This document shows positions 27,075 to 37,477 of a stretch of DNA of 64,000 bases, one piece after another; the first letter of the stretch is position 1, and every line of letters starts with the position of its first letter. Source of the stretch: Candidatus Alistipes merdigallinarum (GTDB lineage Bacteria > Bacteroidota > Bacteroidia > Bacteroidales > Rikenellaceae); assembly GCA_019119305.1 (NCBI GenBank), contig DWXH01000023.1, forward strand, positions 1 to 64,000, written 5' to 3'. The notes beneath the pieces were generated by a model. The model saw only the letters and a program-made list of their open reading frames with translations, made no database searches and was not told the DNA's origin. Made by a program: the position numbers and the translations under genes.

Positions 27075-28415
27075 TTATAAAGTGATCGGTTCGTTTTGAT
27101 AGAAGTTCAACAACTTGATCGAAAGAACCGCCTGGTATTTCGCCTGAATCTGTTCCTGTTGGGAGGCAAGGTATTCGTTCTTCTGGGTCAACAGATCGAC
27201 CGTGTTTTTCATACCGGCATTGAACTGCTCCAACACCAGATTGTAGCTGATTTCGGCCGATTTGACCTGATCGTTGGCTGCGACATAACGGCTCTGGGCC
27301 GAAACAGCATCCTGATACAACGACTCAATCGTCCGGAGCAGCTCCTTCTCCATATTGGTATAGTCCAATTCGGCCTGCCGGGTCTGGAGCCGGGCTTTAG
27401 CTATCGAGGTTTTCGCCTGACGACGATTGAAAATCGGCACGCTCAACGTTACTCCAATGTTTTCATTCAGCTGATTGTTCAACTGGTTATAAAACGAATA
27501 ATTCGTTCCGGAGATATTCCCCGTACCTACGGCTGCACTTGCCGTGATCGACGGGAGGGCCTCGCTGGCCGCTATCTTCTCGCCCAACTGTGACGACTCG
27601 ATACTCAACCGGCTGTTCTCCACCTCAGGCATCACCTCAAGGGCCCGGGCATACACATCGGCCAAAGCCGGAATCTCCACCAACACATCGGTGCTGTCCA
27701 GATCCGGAAACTCCACCTCGAAATGCTCGTTCAGCCCCAATTCGAGTAGCTGTTTCAACGTCAGGATGTCTTGTGACAAAGTCGTTTCGCTTACGGTCAG
27801 TTGATATTTGTCGCTGCTGTACTGCGACTCCATCTGTGCATAATCACTCGGAGCAATCGATCCGGCTTCCAACAACGCTTTCGAACGCTCCAACTGGGCT
27901 GCCGAAGACTCCACGTTTTGGCGGTTGATCTTTACATTCTCATTGGCGTACAGAATATTCAGGTAGGCCTGAGTTACGGCGATTTCGATATCGTTCATCG
28001 CCATGTCCACCTGATACCGCGCACTCTCACCGGCCACCTCCTGCTGCTTGAGCGAATTGGACAGCTTACCGCCGTTGTAAAGGGTTATTCCCGCATTCAA
28101 CGCATAGTTTCCGGAATAGGTTCCGTTGGCCTCATAACTGCCGTCTTCTTTCTGCTGTTTCTGATTGACGAGATTCTGCGACGTCGAAAAGTTCAACGAC
28201 GGCAAACGTTGAGCCTTGGCCTGAGCCAAATCCTCCGCTGCACTCTCTTGTGCGATCTGCGTCGTCTGGACCTGAATGTTGTTGCTTCTCGCGTAGTCGA
28301 TGCATTGACGCAACGACCAGCTTCCCTGCGTCGTCTGTCCGTTCAGTGCTACACAAAAGAACGACATCAGCCCGAGCGCTGCAATCCGTTTCATTTTCCC
28401 CGATTGATTTGTCAT
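27075..28415 (-). CDS. TolC-family outer membrane efflux protein
   Basis: WSLRQCIDYARSNNIQVQ...; long coiled-coil TolC-like pattern; last gene of the exporter operon. Confidence 0.93.
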   Translation of the reverse strand: MTNQSGKMKRIAALGLMSFFCVALNGQTTQGSWSLRQCIDYARSNNIQVQTTQIAQESAAEDLAQAKAQRLPSLNFSTSQNLVNQKQQKEDGSYEANGTYSGNYALNAGITLYNGGKLSNSLKQQEVAGESARYQVDMAMNDIEIAVTQAYLNILYANENVKINRQNVESSAAQLERSKALLEAGSIAPSDYAQMESQYSSDKYQLTVSETTLSQDILTLKQLLELGLNEHFEVEFPDLDSTDVLVEIPALADVYARALEVMPEVENSRLSIESSQLGEKIAASEALPSITASAAVGTGNISGTNYSFYNQLNNQLNENIGVTLSVPIFNRRQAKTSIAKARLQTRQAELDYTNMEKELLRTIESLYQDAVSAQSRYVAANDQVKSAEISYNLVLEQFNAGMKNTVDLLTQKNEYLASQQEQIQAKYQAVLSIKLLNFYQNEPITL

Positions 28416-28805
28416 ATCCGTTCGTATTATGATACATTTCGTATGCAAACGTACTATTTCATTTTACGAACGTCAATTAAAATATACCTACTCCCGAGTT
28501 TTGCCGACGAATCGCCGTTTTTTACCGATTTCTTCTGCCGGACTTCTGTTCAAAAACGCCTTCACAAAGCTCATCGGCCATCCTGGGTTTGAGGCAAGCG
28601 CCTGCAATACGGAGTTCAGTCCTCTTTCCGTTAAACTTGAGGAACCGGAAATATCCCTCCTGGAGCCGTCACGATCCATCGGTCAAGCAATTCCTCCGTC
28701 AACATCCTATTTTTTTTCATCCACACCGTTTTTCACTGCCGCTCAACCGTTCAGGCGCAGTTTTTGATAAACCGAACCGATAGATAAAATCAAAAACTCT
28801 GTACT

Positions 28806-29789
28806 ATGAAATTCGAAACAGCCACATTGTTCAGAACCATCCCTTTCATAACGGTTCTCTTTTGTCTCGGTTACGGTATCTATCTGCTTACCGGAAACGA
28901 CGAAATCACTAAAACCCTCTCCGGGACAGCACTTATATTTACAAGCGTATTTTGTTTTCTGTGGAGTATATTCCCTGCCTCTATCGGCACATACAAAAAA
29001 CGGCAAAACTCAGCGGCAAAAAAATCCGTACCCTTATATGGATACATCGCGAGTCTGGCGCTTATCGTCATCGGCATCATGCTGCTAAATCACCCCGAAC
29101 ACTTCATCGCGGGGCATATCGCATGCGGATTGGGTCTGGCAGCATGGAGTACCGCAACGATCACTGCCACGGTCGCCCGTTCCCAAAAGAGAAATAACTC
29201 TACCGATAATCCAACCGAAGATTCCGTTTCACAACAAAAACTGTGGCTCGAGATATCCGCAGCCTTCCCCGTCCTGGCAACCTGGACATGGGCAGTCCTG
29301 CTACTTTCCGGCAACGCCGATGAATCCTATTATATCGCCGGTCACATTATGGGAGCTATCGCCTGTTTATGTACGGCTCTGTTCGTGTCATTCGTTGCCA
29401 TACTCCGACAAAAACAGAACGGATACCTTCGTATCATCGCCTTTGCAGCAATCATCTGGGGTGTAATCCAATTCGCCCTTCAATACGGGCAATCGACCGA
29501 TTTCGTCGGTTTTATCCTGATCGGGAGCGGCATCGTCTGCTGGAGCCTCTCTTTCCCGATCGCAGCATCTATCCTCCCTGCCCGTGCCGAAGAACAGAAA
29601 AATGAATCGATCGCCCTTTTCCCTTTCGTACTCTTTATCATTTGCTTATTAATAAGCCTTTTCCTCTTCGAAGAGGCAGGTCTCAACGCCAAATTTTTGT
29701 TCCCCGCCCGGATGTTTTTGGGTTTCGGCGCCTTCTGCCTCACCTCGTTCGCCGCAACCGGCCTTATCCAAATCAGAACAAGACAATAG
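28806..29789 (+). CDS. YhiM-like (DUF2776) multipass membrane protein
   Basis: Repeated FIAGHIACGLGLAAWS / YIAGHIMGAIACLCTALF / ARMFLGFGAFCLTSFAA segments resemble E. coli YhiM. Confidence 0.75.
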   Translation: MKFETATLFRTIPFITVLFCLGYGIYLLTGNDEITKTLSGTALIFTSVFCFLWSIFPASIGTYKKRQNSAAKKSVPLYGYIASLALIVIGIMLLNHPEHFIAGHIACGLGLAAWSTATITATVARSQKRNNSTDNPTEDSVSQQKLWLEISAAFPVLATWTWAVLLLSGNADESYYIAGHIMGAIACLCTALFVSFVAILRQKQNGYLRIIAFAAIIWGVIQFALQYGQSTDFVGFILIGSGIVCWSLSFPIAASILPARAEEQKNESIALFPFVLFIICLLISLFLFEEAGLNAKFLFPARMFLGFGAFCLTSFAATGLIQIRTRQ

Positions 29790-29815
29790 TATTTTCGCAA
29801 TACCACATACGAAAT

Positions 29816-29842
29816 GAGGGAGCCCCTAAAAGGCTCCCTCAA
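29816..29842. terminator. Bidirectional terminator-like hairpin
   Basis: TGAGGGAGCC-CCTAAAA-GGCTCCCTCA between convergent genes. Confidence 0.7.
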
Positions 29843-29868
29843 TATTTCAATCATTTGTTGATTTCTTC

Positions 29869-30438
29869 TTAGAATCGATAACCTACGGTCAAAGCAAACG
29901 CATTATTATGAATCTTCGAATTGTCGTGAACTACATTAACTACACCGATATTATAGCGGGCATCGAGAATCAATTTTCCGAAGAACTCATAGCTTACACC
30001 CACCGGGAAAGCGAAATCGCCCGATTTATAAGACTTACCGATCGAATTGGTCGACTCTTCACCATTTTCTTTCTCTTTTGCTTTAGCAGAAAGGAACACA
30101 CCGGGTTGAATACCGATATTGAAAGCCAACTGATCGAGCACATAGAATTTGGCCATAATCGGAATATTCAAATAGTTCGATTTATTGATAAACTTCGCAT
30201 CATGGTCCGTTATTTTACCTCCCTCACGAGAAAACAATATTTCGGCCGATGCTCCGAACCAATCATTAAAACGATAATCAGCGAACACACCGGCAGTCAA
30301 TCCCGTTTTGGCATTTAAATCTGTATTACTCATACCCGAAACGTTCAATCCGGCTTTGACACCCCAGCCGAAACCTTGGGCAAAAGAGGCTGTCCCGATA
30401 GCCAACATGGCCACTGTTACAACAATAAATTTTTTCAT
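29869..30438 (-). CDS. Outer membrane beta-barrel (porin family) protein
   Basis: Signal peptide, GFGWGVKAGLNVSGMSNTD, terminal aromatic residue (ALTVGYRF). Confidence 0.9.
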   Translation of the reverse strand: MKKFIVVTVAMLAIGTASFAQGFGWGVKAGLNVSGMSNTDLNAKTGLTAGVFADYRFNDWFGASAEILFSREGGKITDHDAKFINKSNYLNIPIMAKFYVLDQLAFNIGIQPGVFLSAKAKEKENGEESTNSIGKSYKSGDFAFPVGVSYEFFGKLILDARYNIGVVNVVHDNSKIHNNAFALTVGYRF

Positions 30439-30544
30439 GATTAATTTTTTTGTTAGTGAATCTGTTGAGTTTTATTCTAAATCGTCTTTCAAAGATAACA
30501 TCTTTTCTGGCTCGTTAGTCTCCTCCGAAGCAGGTTTTACAGAG

Positions 30545-31396
30545 CTATAAGCTGACGGAATCATCGATACCTCGCATAACGAATTGTACGACAGCCCACC
30601 CATTCCGGTAACGCACCTGTTTTTTTTTCAAACCGAATTTTTCGGCACACCCGACAATCGCCGACACATCCGCTTCCAAAATACCGCTCACCAATAAAAT
30701 TCCTCCCGACGAAAGAGTCGACGCATAGGCTCCCATATCCGATAACAAAATATTCCGGTTGATATTCGCCAGAACAAAGTCGTAGTGCCGACCCGCCAGA
30801 AGAGATGCATCTCCCAGCTCCACGTTAACCGAATCCTGCATCCGGTTACCCTGTATATTTTCTGTACCGTTGCGGTATGCCCACTCATCAATGTCGATGG
30901 CATCAACATGCGCGGCACCACACAATACGGCAAGGATAGAGAGGACGGCTGTTCCGCTTCCCATATCGAGTCCGGAGAGTCCGGAAAGATTCAGATGCAT
31001 GATTTCGTCCGCCATCAGATAGGTCGTCGCATGGTGCCCCGTACCGAACGCCATCTTGGGCATTATCACTATATCGTAAAGGCTTTCGGAATTTTTCGGA
31101 TGGAACGGAGCCCGGATCCGACAACGCCCCGCCACATCGATCGGCTGAAAATTCGACTCCCAAACCGCATTCCAATCCTGATCGGGCAACTCCTCGACCC
31201 GATAGTTCCGTTTCGTGTCGCACAAAAAACGTTCAATCTCGTCGTGACGCTCCAACTCCTTGTCTTCCAAAATATAAGCTTTCAGCTCCCGATCCTCTTC
31301 GGCAAAACTGTCAAAAGAGAGGTCTCCCAAATCGGCGATCAGAATCTCCCGGTCCTGATCGTCAGCCACTTCAATGATATATTCCTTATATTTCAT
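30545..31396 (-). CDS. prmA: Ribosomal protein L11 methyltransferase
   Basis: MPKMAFGTGHHATTYLM, LDMGSGTAVLSILA, LANINRNIL motifs. Confidence 0.93.
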   Translation of the reverse strand: MKYKEYIIEVADDQDREILIADLGDLSFDSFAEEDRELKAYILEDKELERHDEIERFLCDTKRNYRVEELPDQDWNAVWESNFQPIDVAGRCRIRAPFHPKNSESLYDIVIMPKMAFGTGHHATTYLMADEIMHLNLSGLSGLDMGSGTAVLSILAVLCGAAHVDAIDIDEWAYRNGTENIQGNRMQDSVNVELGDASLLAGRHYDFVLANINRNILLSDMGAYASTLSSGGILLVSGILEADVSAIVGCAEKFGLKKKQVRYRNGWAVVQFVMRGIDDSVSL

Positions 31397-31455
31397 ATTC
31401 GGTATTCGATTCTCCAAACAAATGTAGTAAATTTGAGTCTAAAAACAGCCGGAAC

Positions 31456-32358
31456 ATGGGAACTTGGGAAAAAGAGCTGCAAGATTATACCTACTATATA
31501 CGATTGGAGAAAAAGCTGTCGGACAACACGGTAGAGGCCTATATCCGCGACCTGAAACAGATGGCCGAATACCTCGGGAGCGAGTTTTCGATCCTGCCTC
31601 AGCAAGCCGAAGAGCGTCATATCGAGGCTTTTCTTGCCCATCTGTACGACAAAGGAGTCAAAAAAACGACCCAGGCCCGAATCCTTAGCGGCATCAAAAG
31701 TTTTTTCTACTATCTGCTGATCAACGACCGTATAGAAAACCTTCCGACCGAGTTCATCGATCCCCCTAAGACAGGACGGAAACTCCCGGACGTGCTTACC
31801 GTTGCCGAAATCGAGTCGATCATCAACACGTTCGATTCGGACGAACGGTTCGGCATACGGAACAAAGCGATTGTCGAAACGCTGTATAGCTGCGGACTAC
31901 GCGTCTCGGAGCTGACCACCCTGCGGATCAGCGATCTTTTTTTCAACGACGGGTTTATCCGGGTGATCGGCAAAGGCGACAAGCAGCGGCTCGTTCCAAT
32001 CAGCGAAACAGCAAAACGCCGCATCGAAGCCTATCTGCTCCTGCGCCACACCATGCAAACGGATGCCCGTGATGCAGATATCGTTTTCCTGAACAATAAG
32101 GGTAGGGGACTGACCCGAGTCATGATTTTCCACATCATAAAAAAAGCGGCTCTGGCTGCAGGTATCACCAAAACGATCAGCCCGCATACCTTCCGTCACT
32201 CGTTTGCCACACATCTTCTCGAAGGCGGAGCCAGCATCCGTCAGGTCCAGGAGATGCTCGGACACGAATCGATCCTCACCACAGAAATCTACACACATCT
32301 CGACAGCGAAAGGCTACGCGAAAATGTCGATCTACACCACCCGCTATCCGATTTGTGA
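31456..32358 (+). CDS. xerD: Site-specific tyrosine recombinase XerD
   Basis: YSCGLRVSELTTLRISD, ISPHTFRHSFATHLLEGGASIRQVQEMLGHESILTTEIYTHLD. Confidence 0.93.
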   Translation: MGTWEKELQDYTYYIRLEKKLSDNTVEAYIRDLKQMAEYLGSEFSILPQQAEERHIEAFLAHLYDKGVKKTTQARILSGIKSFFYYLLINDRIENLPTEFIDPPKTGRKLPDVLTVAEIESIINTFDSDERFGIRNKAIVETLYSCGLRVSELTTLRISDLFFNDGFIRVIGKGDKQRLVPISETAKRRIEAYLLLRHTMQTDARDADIVFLNNKGRGLTRVMIFHIIKKAALAAGITKTISPHTFRHSFATHLLEGGASIRQVQEMLGHESILTTEIYTHLDSERLRENVDLHHPLSDL

Positions 32359-32641
32359 CAAATACCATTCTCTTTTACGGTCACCCGTCCACTTACGACA
32401 AAACGGTTCAAATCCCACCATATCGCCTATACCCCAAATACGATCAATACATCTCACCCGAACAATCGATGAAAGACGGGAAGGGCATAAAAAGGATCCG
32501 TAAACGGCCGACACACCAGTACCGCAACGAAATTCATAGGAGTTATACATTCCACCGTATTTACTATGTATATGATTGAGGGGAGTACCGCAAAGCACTC
32601 CCCCGATCATACAAACTAAACTATTTTATTTTATATCCGGA

Positions 32642-33265
32642 TCATTGGACCAGTTCATAACCGACCAACAATCCGTCGTACCCTTCAGCCAACTGTCCGA
32701 TGGTATTGAGCGTAGTATTTTGTGTTGCACTACCGATCGCAGTAAGGATTTTCAACAATTTATCAGCTTCGTACATGATACTGAGCGTATCTCCGCTTTT
32801 CTGAATAAACACCTTTACAGAACCGATATTCAGCAAACCTTCCACAGCCTGATAATGCAAAACAAACTGTTCCGACTCCTCCTCCTTCGAAACGGTCCCC
32901 GAAATCACCCGGTCTTTCAGCTGACAGGTAAAACTGCTGTCCGCCCCGAAGGTATAGGAGAACTGATCGGCCGCAAGACCGATTTTCGAATAGACTCCGG
33001 TCAACTTCTCCTCAATCTGATTGGATACCAAACTGCCGCCCGCTTTTTTCAACAGGTCATCGCTCTGGAACTCGCAAGCCGGTGCGCTGTATTTCCACGT
33101 TCCGACCAGATCGGCAACCGTCAAATCGTTCTGCTGCAACAACGTTCCGGCAAGATTTTCGACAGCATCCTTATTAAGCAGATTGCCTAACGAAAATTGC
33201 GCATGTAATTGATTTACACCTAATGCACATACGCATAAAAACATACAACAAATTATCTTCTTCAT
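32642..33265 (-). CDS. DUF4923-like lipocalin-fold secreted protein
   Basis: Signal peptide, VADLVGTWKYSAPACEFQSDDLLKKAGG. Confidence 0.75.
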   Translation of the reverse strand: MKKIICCMFLCVCALGVNQLHAQFSLGNLLNKDAVENLAGTLLQQNDLTVADLVGTWKYSAPACEFQSDDLLKKAGGSLVSNQIEEKLTGVYSKIGLAADQFSYTFGADSSFTCQLKDRVISGTVSKEEESEQFVLHYQAVEGLLNIGSVKVFIQKSGDTLSIMYEADKLLKILTAIGSATQNTTLNTIGQLAEGYDGLLVGYELVQ

Positions 33266-33328
33266 CTCTTTAATTTATTAAATAGTTTTACACACCTACA
33301 TACGATCTAATTAAATACCTTCCGTCGG

Positions 33329-33865
33329 CTATCGGGAGGCGACCCGGATCGGTTCATCACCCTCCTTATACCAATCGCCACGCGCCCGCATCACCTGCTC
33401 GATCACATCACGGACACACCCCTCGCCACCACGGAATTGCGACACATAACGCGATGCCTCCACCACCTCCGGAGCCGCATCGGCCGGACACACCGGCATC
33501 CCCACGTACCGCATAGGTTCCAGATCGGGCACATCGTCGCCCATATACATTACCTCATCGGGTTGTAAATCCAGCTTTTCGCACAACTGTTTCAGCGCCT
33601 TGAGCTTTTCGTGACAATCCATATAGACGTGCTGGATACCGATGGCATCGAAACGGACTTTCAGGCAATTTCCCCGTCCACCGGTAATAATGGCCAAATA
33701 GTATCCTTTCCGTTGGGCCAACGACATCGCATAACCGTCTTTCGAATTGTATTTTCGCATAAAATCACCGTCCGGCGTCACGATAATGCCGCCGTCGGTC
33801 AATACGCCATCTACATCAAGAACGATAGCCCGAACCTTTGCTATATCTTCTTTGAAGTTTCCCAT
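33329..33865 (-). CDS. KdsC-type HAD phosphatase
   Basis: VRAIVLDVDGVLTDGGIIVTPDG; MYMGDDVPDLEPMRYVGMPVCPADA. Confidence 0.92.
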   Translation of the reverse strand: MGNFKEDIAKVRAIVLDVDGVLTDGGIIVTPDGDFMRKYNSKDGYAMSLAQRKGYYLAIITGGRGNCLKVRFDAIGIQHVYMDCHEKLKALKQLCEKLDLQPDEVMYMGDDVPDLEPMRYVGMPVCPADAAPEVVEASRYVSQFRGGEGCVRDVIEQVMRARGDWYKEGDEPIRVASR

Positions 33866-34614
33866 ATACTTTGACTGATCATTTTATACAACTGTTGCAT
33901 CTGGGGCCGATCCTGTAACAGTTCGAGGTGTTTCCTCTGAGTCTCAAGATCGTTGCGCCGTGCCGGACCGGTCTGTACGGTTGCGGCAGACGAAGCCTGC
34001 AACGCCTTGTCGGCCGTCTCCCGCATCAGCGGTTTGATCCACTCGGCCGAAAGTCCGTACTCCTCCAACAGGTTCTCTCCGAGCGCAAACATGTGGTTCG
34101 CAAAATTCGAAACGAAAACCGCTGCGAGGTGGAGCCGTTTCCGCTCTTCGGACCGGATTTCAATCACCCGTCCGCTCAATGCGTCACCCAAATCACGCAA
34201 AGACTCCACAGCCCGGTCAGAGGAGCCTTCGATAAAGAACGGTACACCATGCAAGTCGAGCGAACGGCCGGCCGTAAAGGACTGTAAGGGGTAGAAGACA
34301 CCCGTATGTTCGGAACAACCCGAGAGTTCATCGATCGAAACGCTGCCGGCCGTATGTGCAACCACCGATCCGCCGAAGTCCAACGTCCTTGCAATCGGCC
34401 CTACCGCCGTATCGCTCACCGAGATCAGATAGATATCCGCTTCGGCAAGAGACTTCGGATCGTCGGTCCACCTACACCCGACCTTACCGGCGATATATTC
34501 GCCCCGCTCCCGATTACGTGCAAAAATCTGTACCGGGACATACTCCGATGCGGCGATCGCTCCGGCCAAAATCTCGGCGACATTTCCACTTCCTATGACA
34601 ACTACCCGTTTCAT
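33841..34614 (-). CDS. Rossmann-like / DUF2520 domain protein
   Basis: VVVIGSGNVAEILAGAI; VVAHTAGSVSIDEL; HLAAVFVSNFANHMFALGENLLEEYGL. Confidence 0.9.
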   Translation of the reverse strand: MKRVVVIGSGNVAEILAGAIAASEYVPVQIFARNRERGEYIAGKVGCRWTDDPKSLAEADIYLISVSDTAVGPIARTLDFGGSVVAHTAGSVSIDELSGCSEHTGVFYPLQSFTAGRSLDLHGVPFFIEGSSDRAVESLRDLGDALSGRVIEIRSEERKRLHLAAVFVSNFANHMFALGENLLEEYGLSAEWIKPLMRETADKALQASSAATVQTGPARRNDLETQRKHLELLQDRPQMQQLYKMISQSIWETSKKI

Positions 34615-35951
34615 ATTTGTACACTCGGCTTATTTCGTTCCAAATCAAGATCCTTCAACAAAACATTATCGTCACTCTCCGCTACCACCCGCTCCAAACG
34701 GTTAAGCACCGAATCGGCCCACTGAAATTCGCTGCTCTGCTGGGTATCGAACGAGGCCTTTCCGGCAGCCTCCACCTGATGGACCACATCGTAGACACGC
34801 AGTGTGTGAACATCCCTTGCCGGAACATATAGGTTCACTTTCTCCTCTTTACTGACAACCGAAGCGATCAACCCCACCTTTTCCAAATCGTAAATGGCAT
34901 CCCGGACCACACGCAGCGGCAGGTTGAGCGCACCGGCGATCGTCTCGGACGATACTCCTCCCGATTTATTTATAAAATGGTTGACGATCTGATACATAAC
35001 TACCACCAAAGCCTTTTTATGGTACTCATAGCTCATTTCGCGTGCCTGCTTTTCGTATTCGAACTTCTGGATATTCTGATAAGCAAACGACAGTTCGGCC
35101 CCGAACAGTACAATCTGCCAGCTGCTTTGCATCCAGATCAGGAACAACGGAACGGCCGCAAAACTTCCGTAAATCGCATTGTAGCTCGTCAGTCGCGACT
35201 GTATGTAGATATATGCCAACTGAAAGATCTGAAACGCTGTTCCGGCAATAACGCCGGCAATCACCGCATTGCGCAACTTCACTTTCGTATTGGGCATCAC
35301 CAGATAGACGAACGCAAACATCAGCCAAATCATAACGACCGACACAAACCCCAACAGGATTTGCACGACGGTCGATGAGGTGAAATGTTGCAACTGGCTC
35401 TGCAGCTGGACACCGAGTCCGCTGGATATTACCCCCAAAATCGGCGTTACGACCACGACGGTCGTGTAATCGCTGAATTTCCGCGCAAAACTCCGCGAAC
35501 GGTGCACCTCCCAAATGTTATTGAATGCATTTTCGATATTTCCGAATACCTTCAGGACCGACCAGAACAGCACCACCAATCCGACCGATGCGATCAGCCC
35601 TCCTTTGGTCCGCTGCAACAGCGCATTGGCAAAATCGATAATCTGATCGATCAGTACCGAATATTGCGGAAACTTTCCATACAGATAGTCGTTCAGACGG
35701 GTTTCGAGCCCGAACCCTTTGGCAATTCCGAATACCATGGCCGCAATGGGCACCAGCGACATCAATGTATAAAAGGTCAGGGCCGCCGACCGAACGAGAA
35801 TCTCGTGCTGGCCAAAACCCTGCGCCGTAAATATGACCACCTTGATCTGGCGCACGGCCCAACGGATCTTGCGCGACTTGTACTCGTGCTCTTTCTTCAC
35901 CCAAATGTCGTGGGTTATGTATTGGATAATCCGTTTCAGCAGTCCCATCAT
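34611..35951 (-). CDS. YihY/BrkB-family membrane protein with C-terminal HTH-like region
   Basis: LVRSAALTFYTLMSLVPIAAMVFGIAKGFG; NIENAFNNIWEVHRSRSFARKFSDY. Confidence 0.92.
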   Translation of the reverse strand: MMGLLKRIIQYITHDIWVKKEHEYKSRKIRWAVRQIKVVIFTAQGFGQHEILVRSAALTFYTLMSLVPIAAMVFGIAKGFGLETRLNDYLYGKFPQYSVLIDQIIDFANALLQRTKGGLIASVGLVVLFWSVLKVFGNIENAFNNIWEVHRSRSFARKFSDYTTVVVVTPILGVISSGLGVQLQSQLQHFTSSTVVQILLGFVSVVMIWLMFAFVYLVMPNTKVKLRNAVIAGVIAGTAFQIFQLAYIYIQSRLTSYNAIYGSFAAVPLFLIWMQSSWQIVLFGAELSFAYQNIQKFEYEKQAREMSYEYHKKALVVVMYQIVNHFINKSGGVSSETIAGALNLPLRVVRDAIYDLEKVGLIASVVSKEEKVNLYVPARDVHTLRVYDVVHQVEAAGKASFDTQQSSEFQWADSVLNRLERVVAESDDNVLLKDLDLERNKPSVQI

Positions 35952-35986
35952 CGTTGCGCTATTCTCTTACAAAAATACAATTTTAT

Positions 35987-37477
35987 TTAAGACTTTTTAT
36001 GACTTTCCTCATCCGGATTCGTCCCGTCATCCTTCAATCGGCGTATTTTAAAATTCAGGCAGGCCAGAAGAATCGACATCAACGGACTGAGGTAGCAGAA
36101 AAACGCATAGGGCAGGTAAGCCAACGTAGCCACATTCAGCACGCCCGACTGCGTGGCGCCGCACGTATTCCACGGGATCAGCACCGAAGTCACCGTACCG
36201 CCATCCTCCAGCGTCCGGCTCAAGACTTCGGGAGCCAACCTTTTTTTTCGATAGGCCGAATTGAAAATCTTTCCGGGGATGACAATGGCCAGATATTGAT
36301 CCGACGCGGTCGTATTGAACAGCACACAGGTTCCGACGGTCGTGGCCACGAGTCCGCAGGTCGAACGGACCTTTCGGATCAGCGCTTCGGTGATGCGTTC
36401 GAGGAAATGTCCGGCCTCCATGACCCCGCCGAAAATCATCGCCGAGAGGATCAGCCACACGGTATTCAACATACCGGCCATTCCTCGTGAAGTAAACAAC
36501 GAATCGATCTGCGCATTTCCCGTTTCGGGAGCAATCGTTCCATACATCGAGCGAAGAACGGTTTTATAGGCAGTTCCCGAGGTAAGCGCCGTATTGCCGT
36601 TCAGCGAACCGATCAACTCGGGCTGGAAAATCACCGCACAGATTCCCCCTACGAGGCTTCCGATAAAAAGGACCGGGACCGACGGCATTTTCAGGACGAT
36701 CAAAACGATAACCAGAATCGGGACGACAAACAACCACGGAGTGATCCGATAGCATGCACCGATCATCCGCTGAGTCTCGGCAACCGACACCTCCGACGAG
36801 AACGACCCGTCATGAGCAAGTGAAATTCCCGCAAAAATCAGCAGGGTCAAGACAATAGCGGGAACTGTCGTATACATCATATAGCGGATGTGCGTAAAAA
36901 GCTCGGTCCCGGTCGTTGCCGCAGCCAGATTCGTCGTATCGCTCAGCGGAGAGATCTTATCGCCGAAATAGGCTCCGGATATAATTGCTCCTGCCACCAA
37001 CGCTTCGTCGAACCCCAATGTCCGGCCGATGCCGAGCAGTGCAACGCCAACCGTCGCGACCGTCGACCACGAACTCCCCGTCGCTACCGATATAAGCGCA
37101 GAAATTGCTACGGTTGCCGGCAAGAAGTACTCGGGCTGCAACACATAGAGTCCGTAGTGGATCATCGCCGGAATGATGCCGCTCAGCATCCAGGTCCCCG
37201 ACAGAACTCCGATCATCAGGAGAATCATGATGGCCGGGATCGCTCCGGCCACGGTCCGCACCATCCCGTCCTGCAACTCATTCCACCGGTATCCATTATA
37301 AAGAGCCACACAAACAGCCGCACCGGCAGCAATCAACAGGGTCATCTGGTTGGCCCCCGACAAAACGTCATCGCCGATTAACGACACGTTGACCCCGATC
37401 AGCACGATCAGAAATACGATCAACCCGACCGACTGAATCAACGAAGGCCGTCTTCTATTCTTCTTTCCCATTATCAT
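35987..37477 (-). CDS. nhaC: Na+/H+ antiporter NhaC family
   Basis: GAIISGAYFGDKISPLSDTTNLAAA; LIPWNTCGATQSGVL. Confidence 0.93.
   Translation of the reverse strand: MIMGKKNRRRPSLIQSVGLIVFLIVLIGVNVSLIGDDVLSGANQMTLLIAAGAAVCVALYNGYRWNELQDGMVRTVAGAIPAIMILLMIGVLSGTWMLSGIIPAMIHYGLYVLQPEYFLPATVAISALISVATGSSWSTVATVGVALLGIGRTLGFDEALVAGAIISGAYFGDKISPLSDTTNLAAATTGTELFTHIRYMMYTTVPAIVLTLLIFAGISLAHDGSFSSEVSVAETQRMIGACYRITPWLFVVPILVIVLIVLKMPSVPVLFIGSLVGGICAVIFQPELIGSLNGNTALTSGTAYKTVLRSMYGTIAPETGNAQIDSLFTSRGMAGMLNTVWLILSAMIFGGVMEAGHFLERITEALIRKVRSTCGLVATTVGTCVLFNTTASDQYLAIVIPGKIFNSAYRKKRLAPEVLSRTLEDGGTVTSVLIPWNTCGATQSGVLNVATLAYLPYAFFCYLSPLMSILLACLNFKIRRLKDDGTNPDEESHKKS

Noticed and set aside
32580-32603. 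GGGGAGT...ACTCCCC hairpin after xerD
   Set aside because: Short stem without a T run on either strand; not strong enough to call a terminator.
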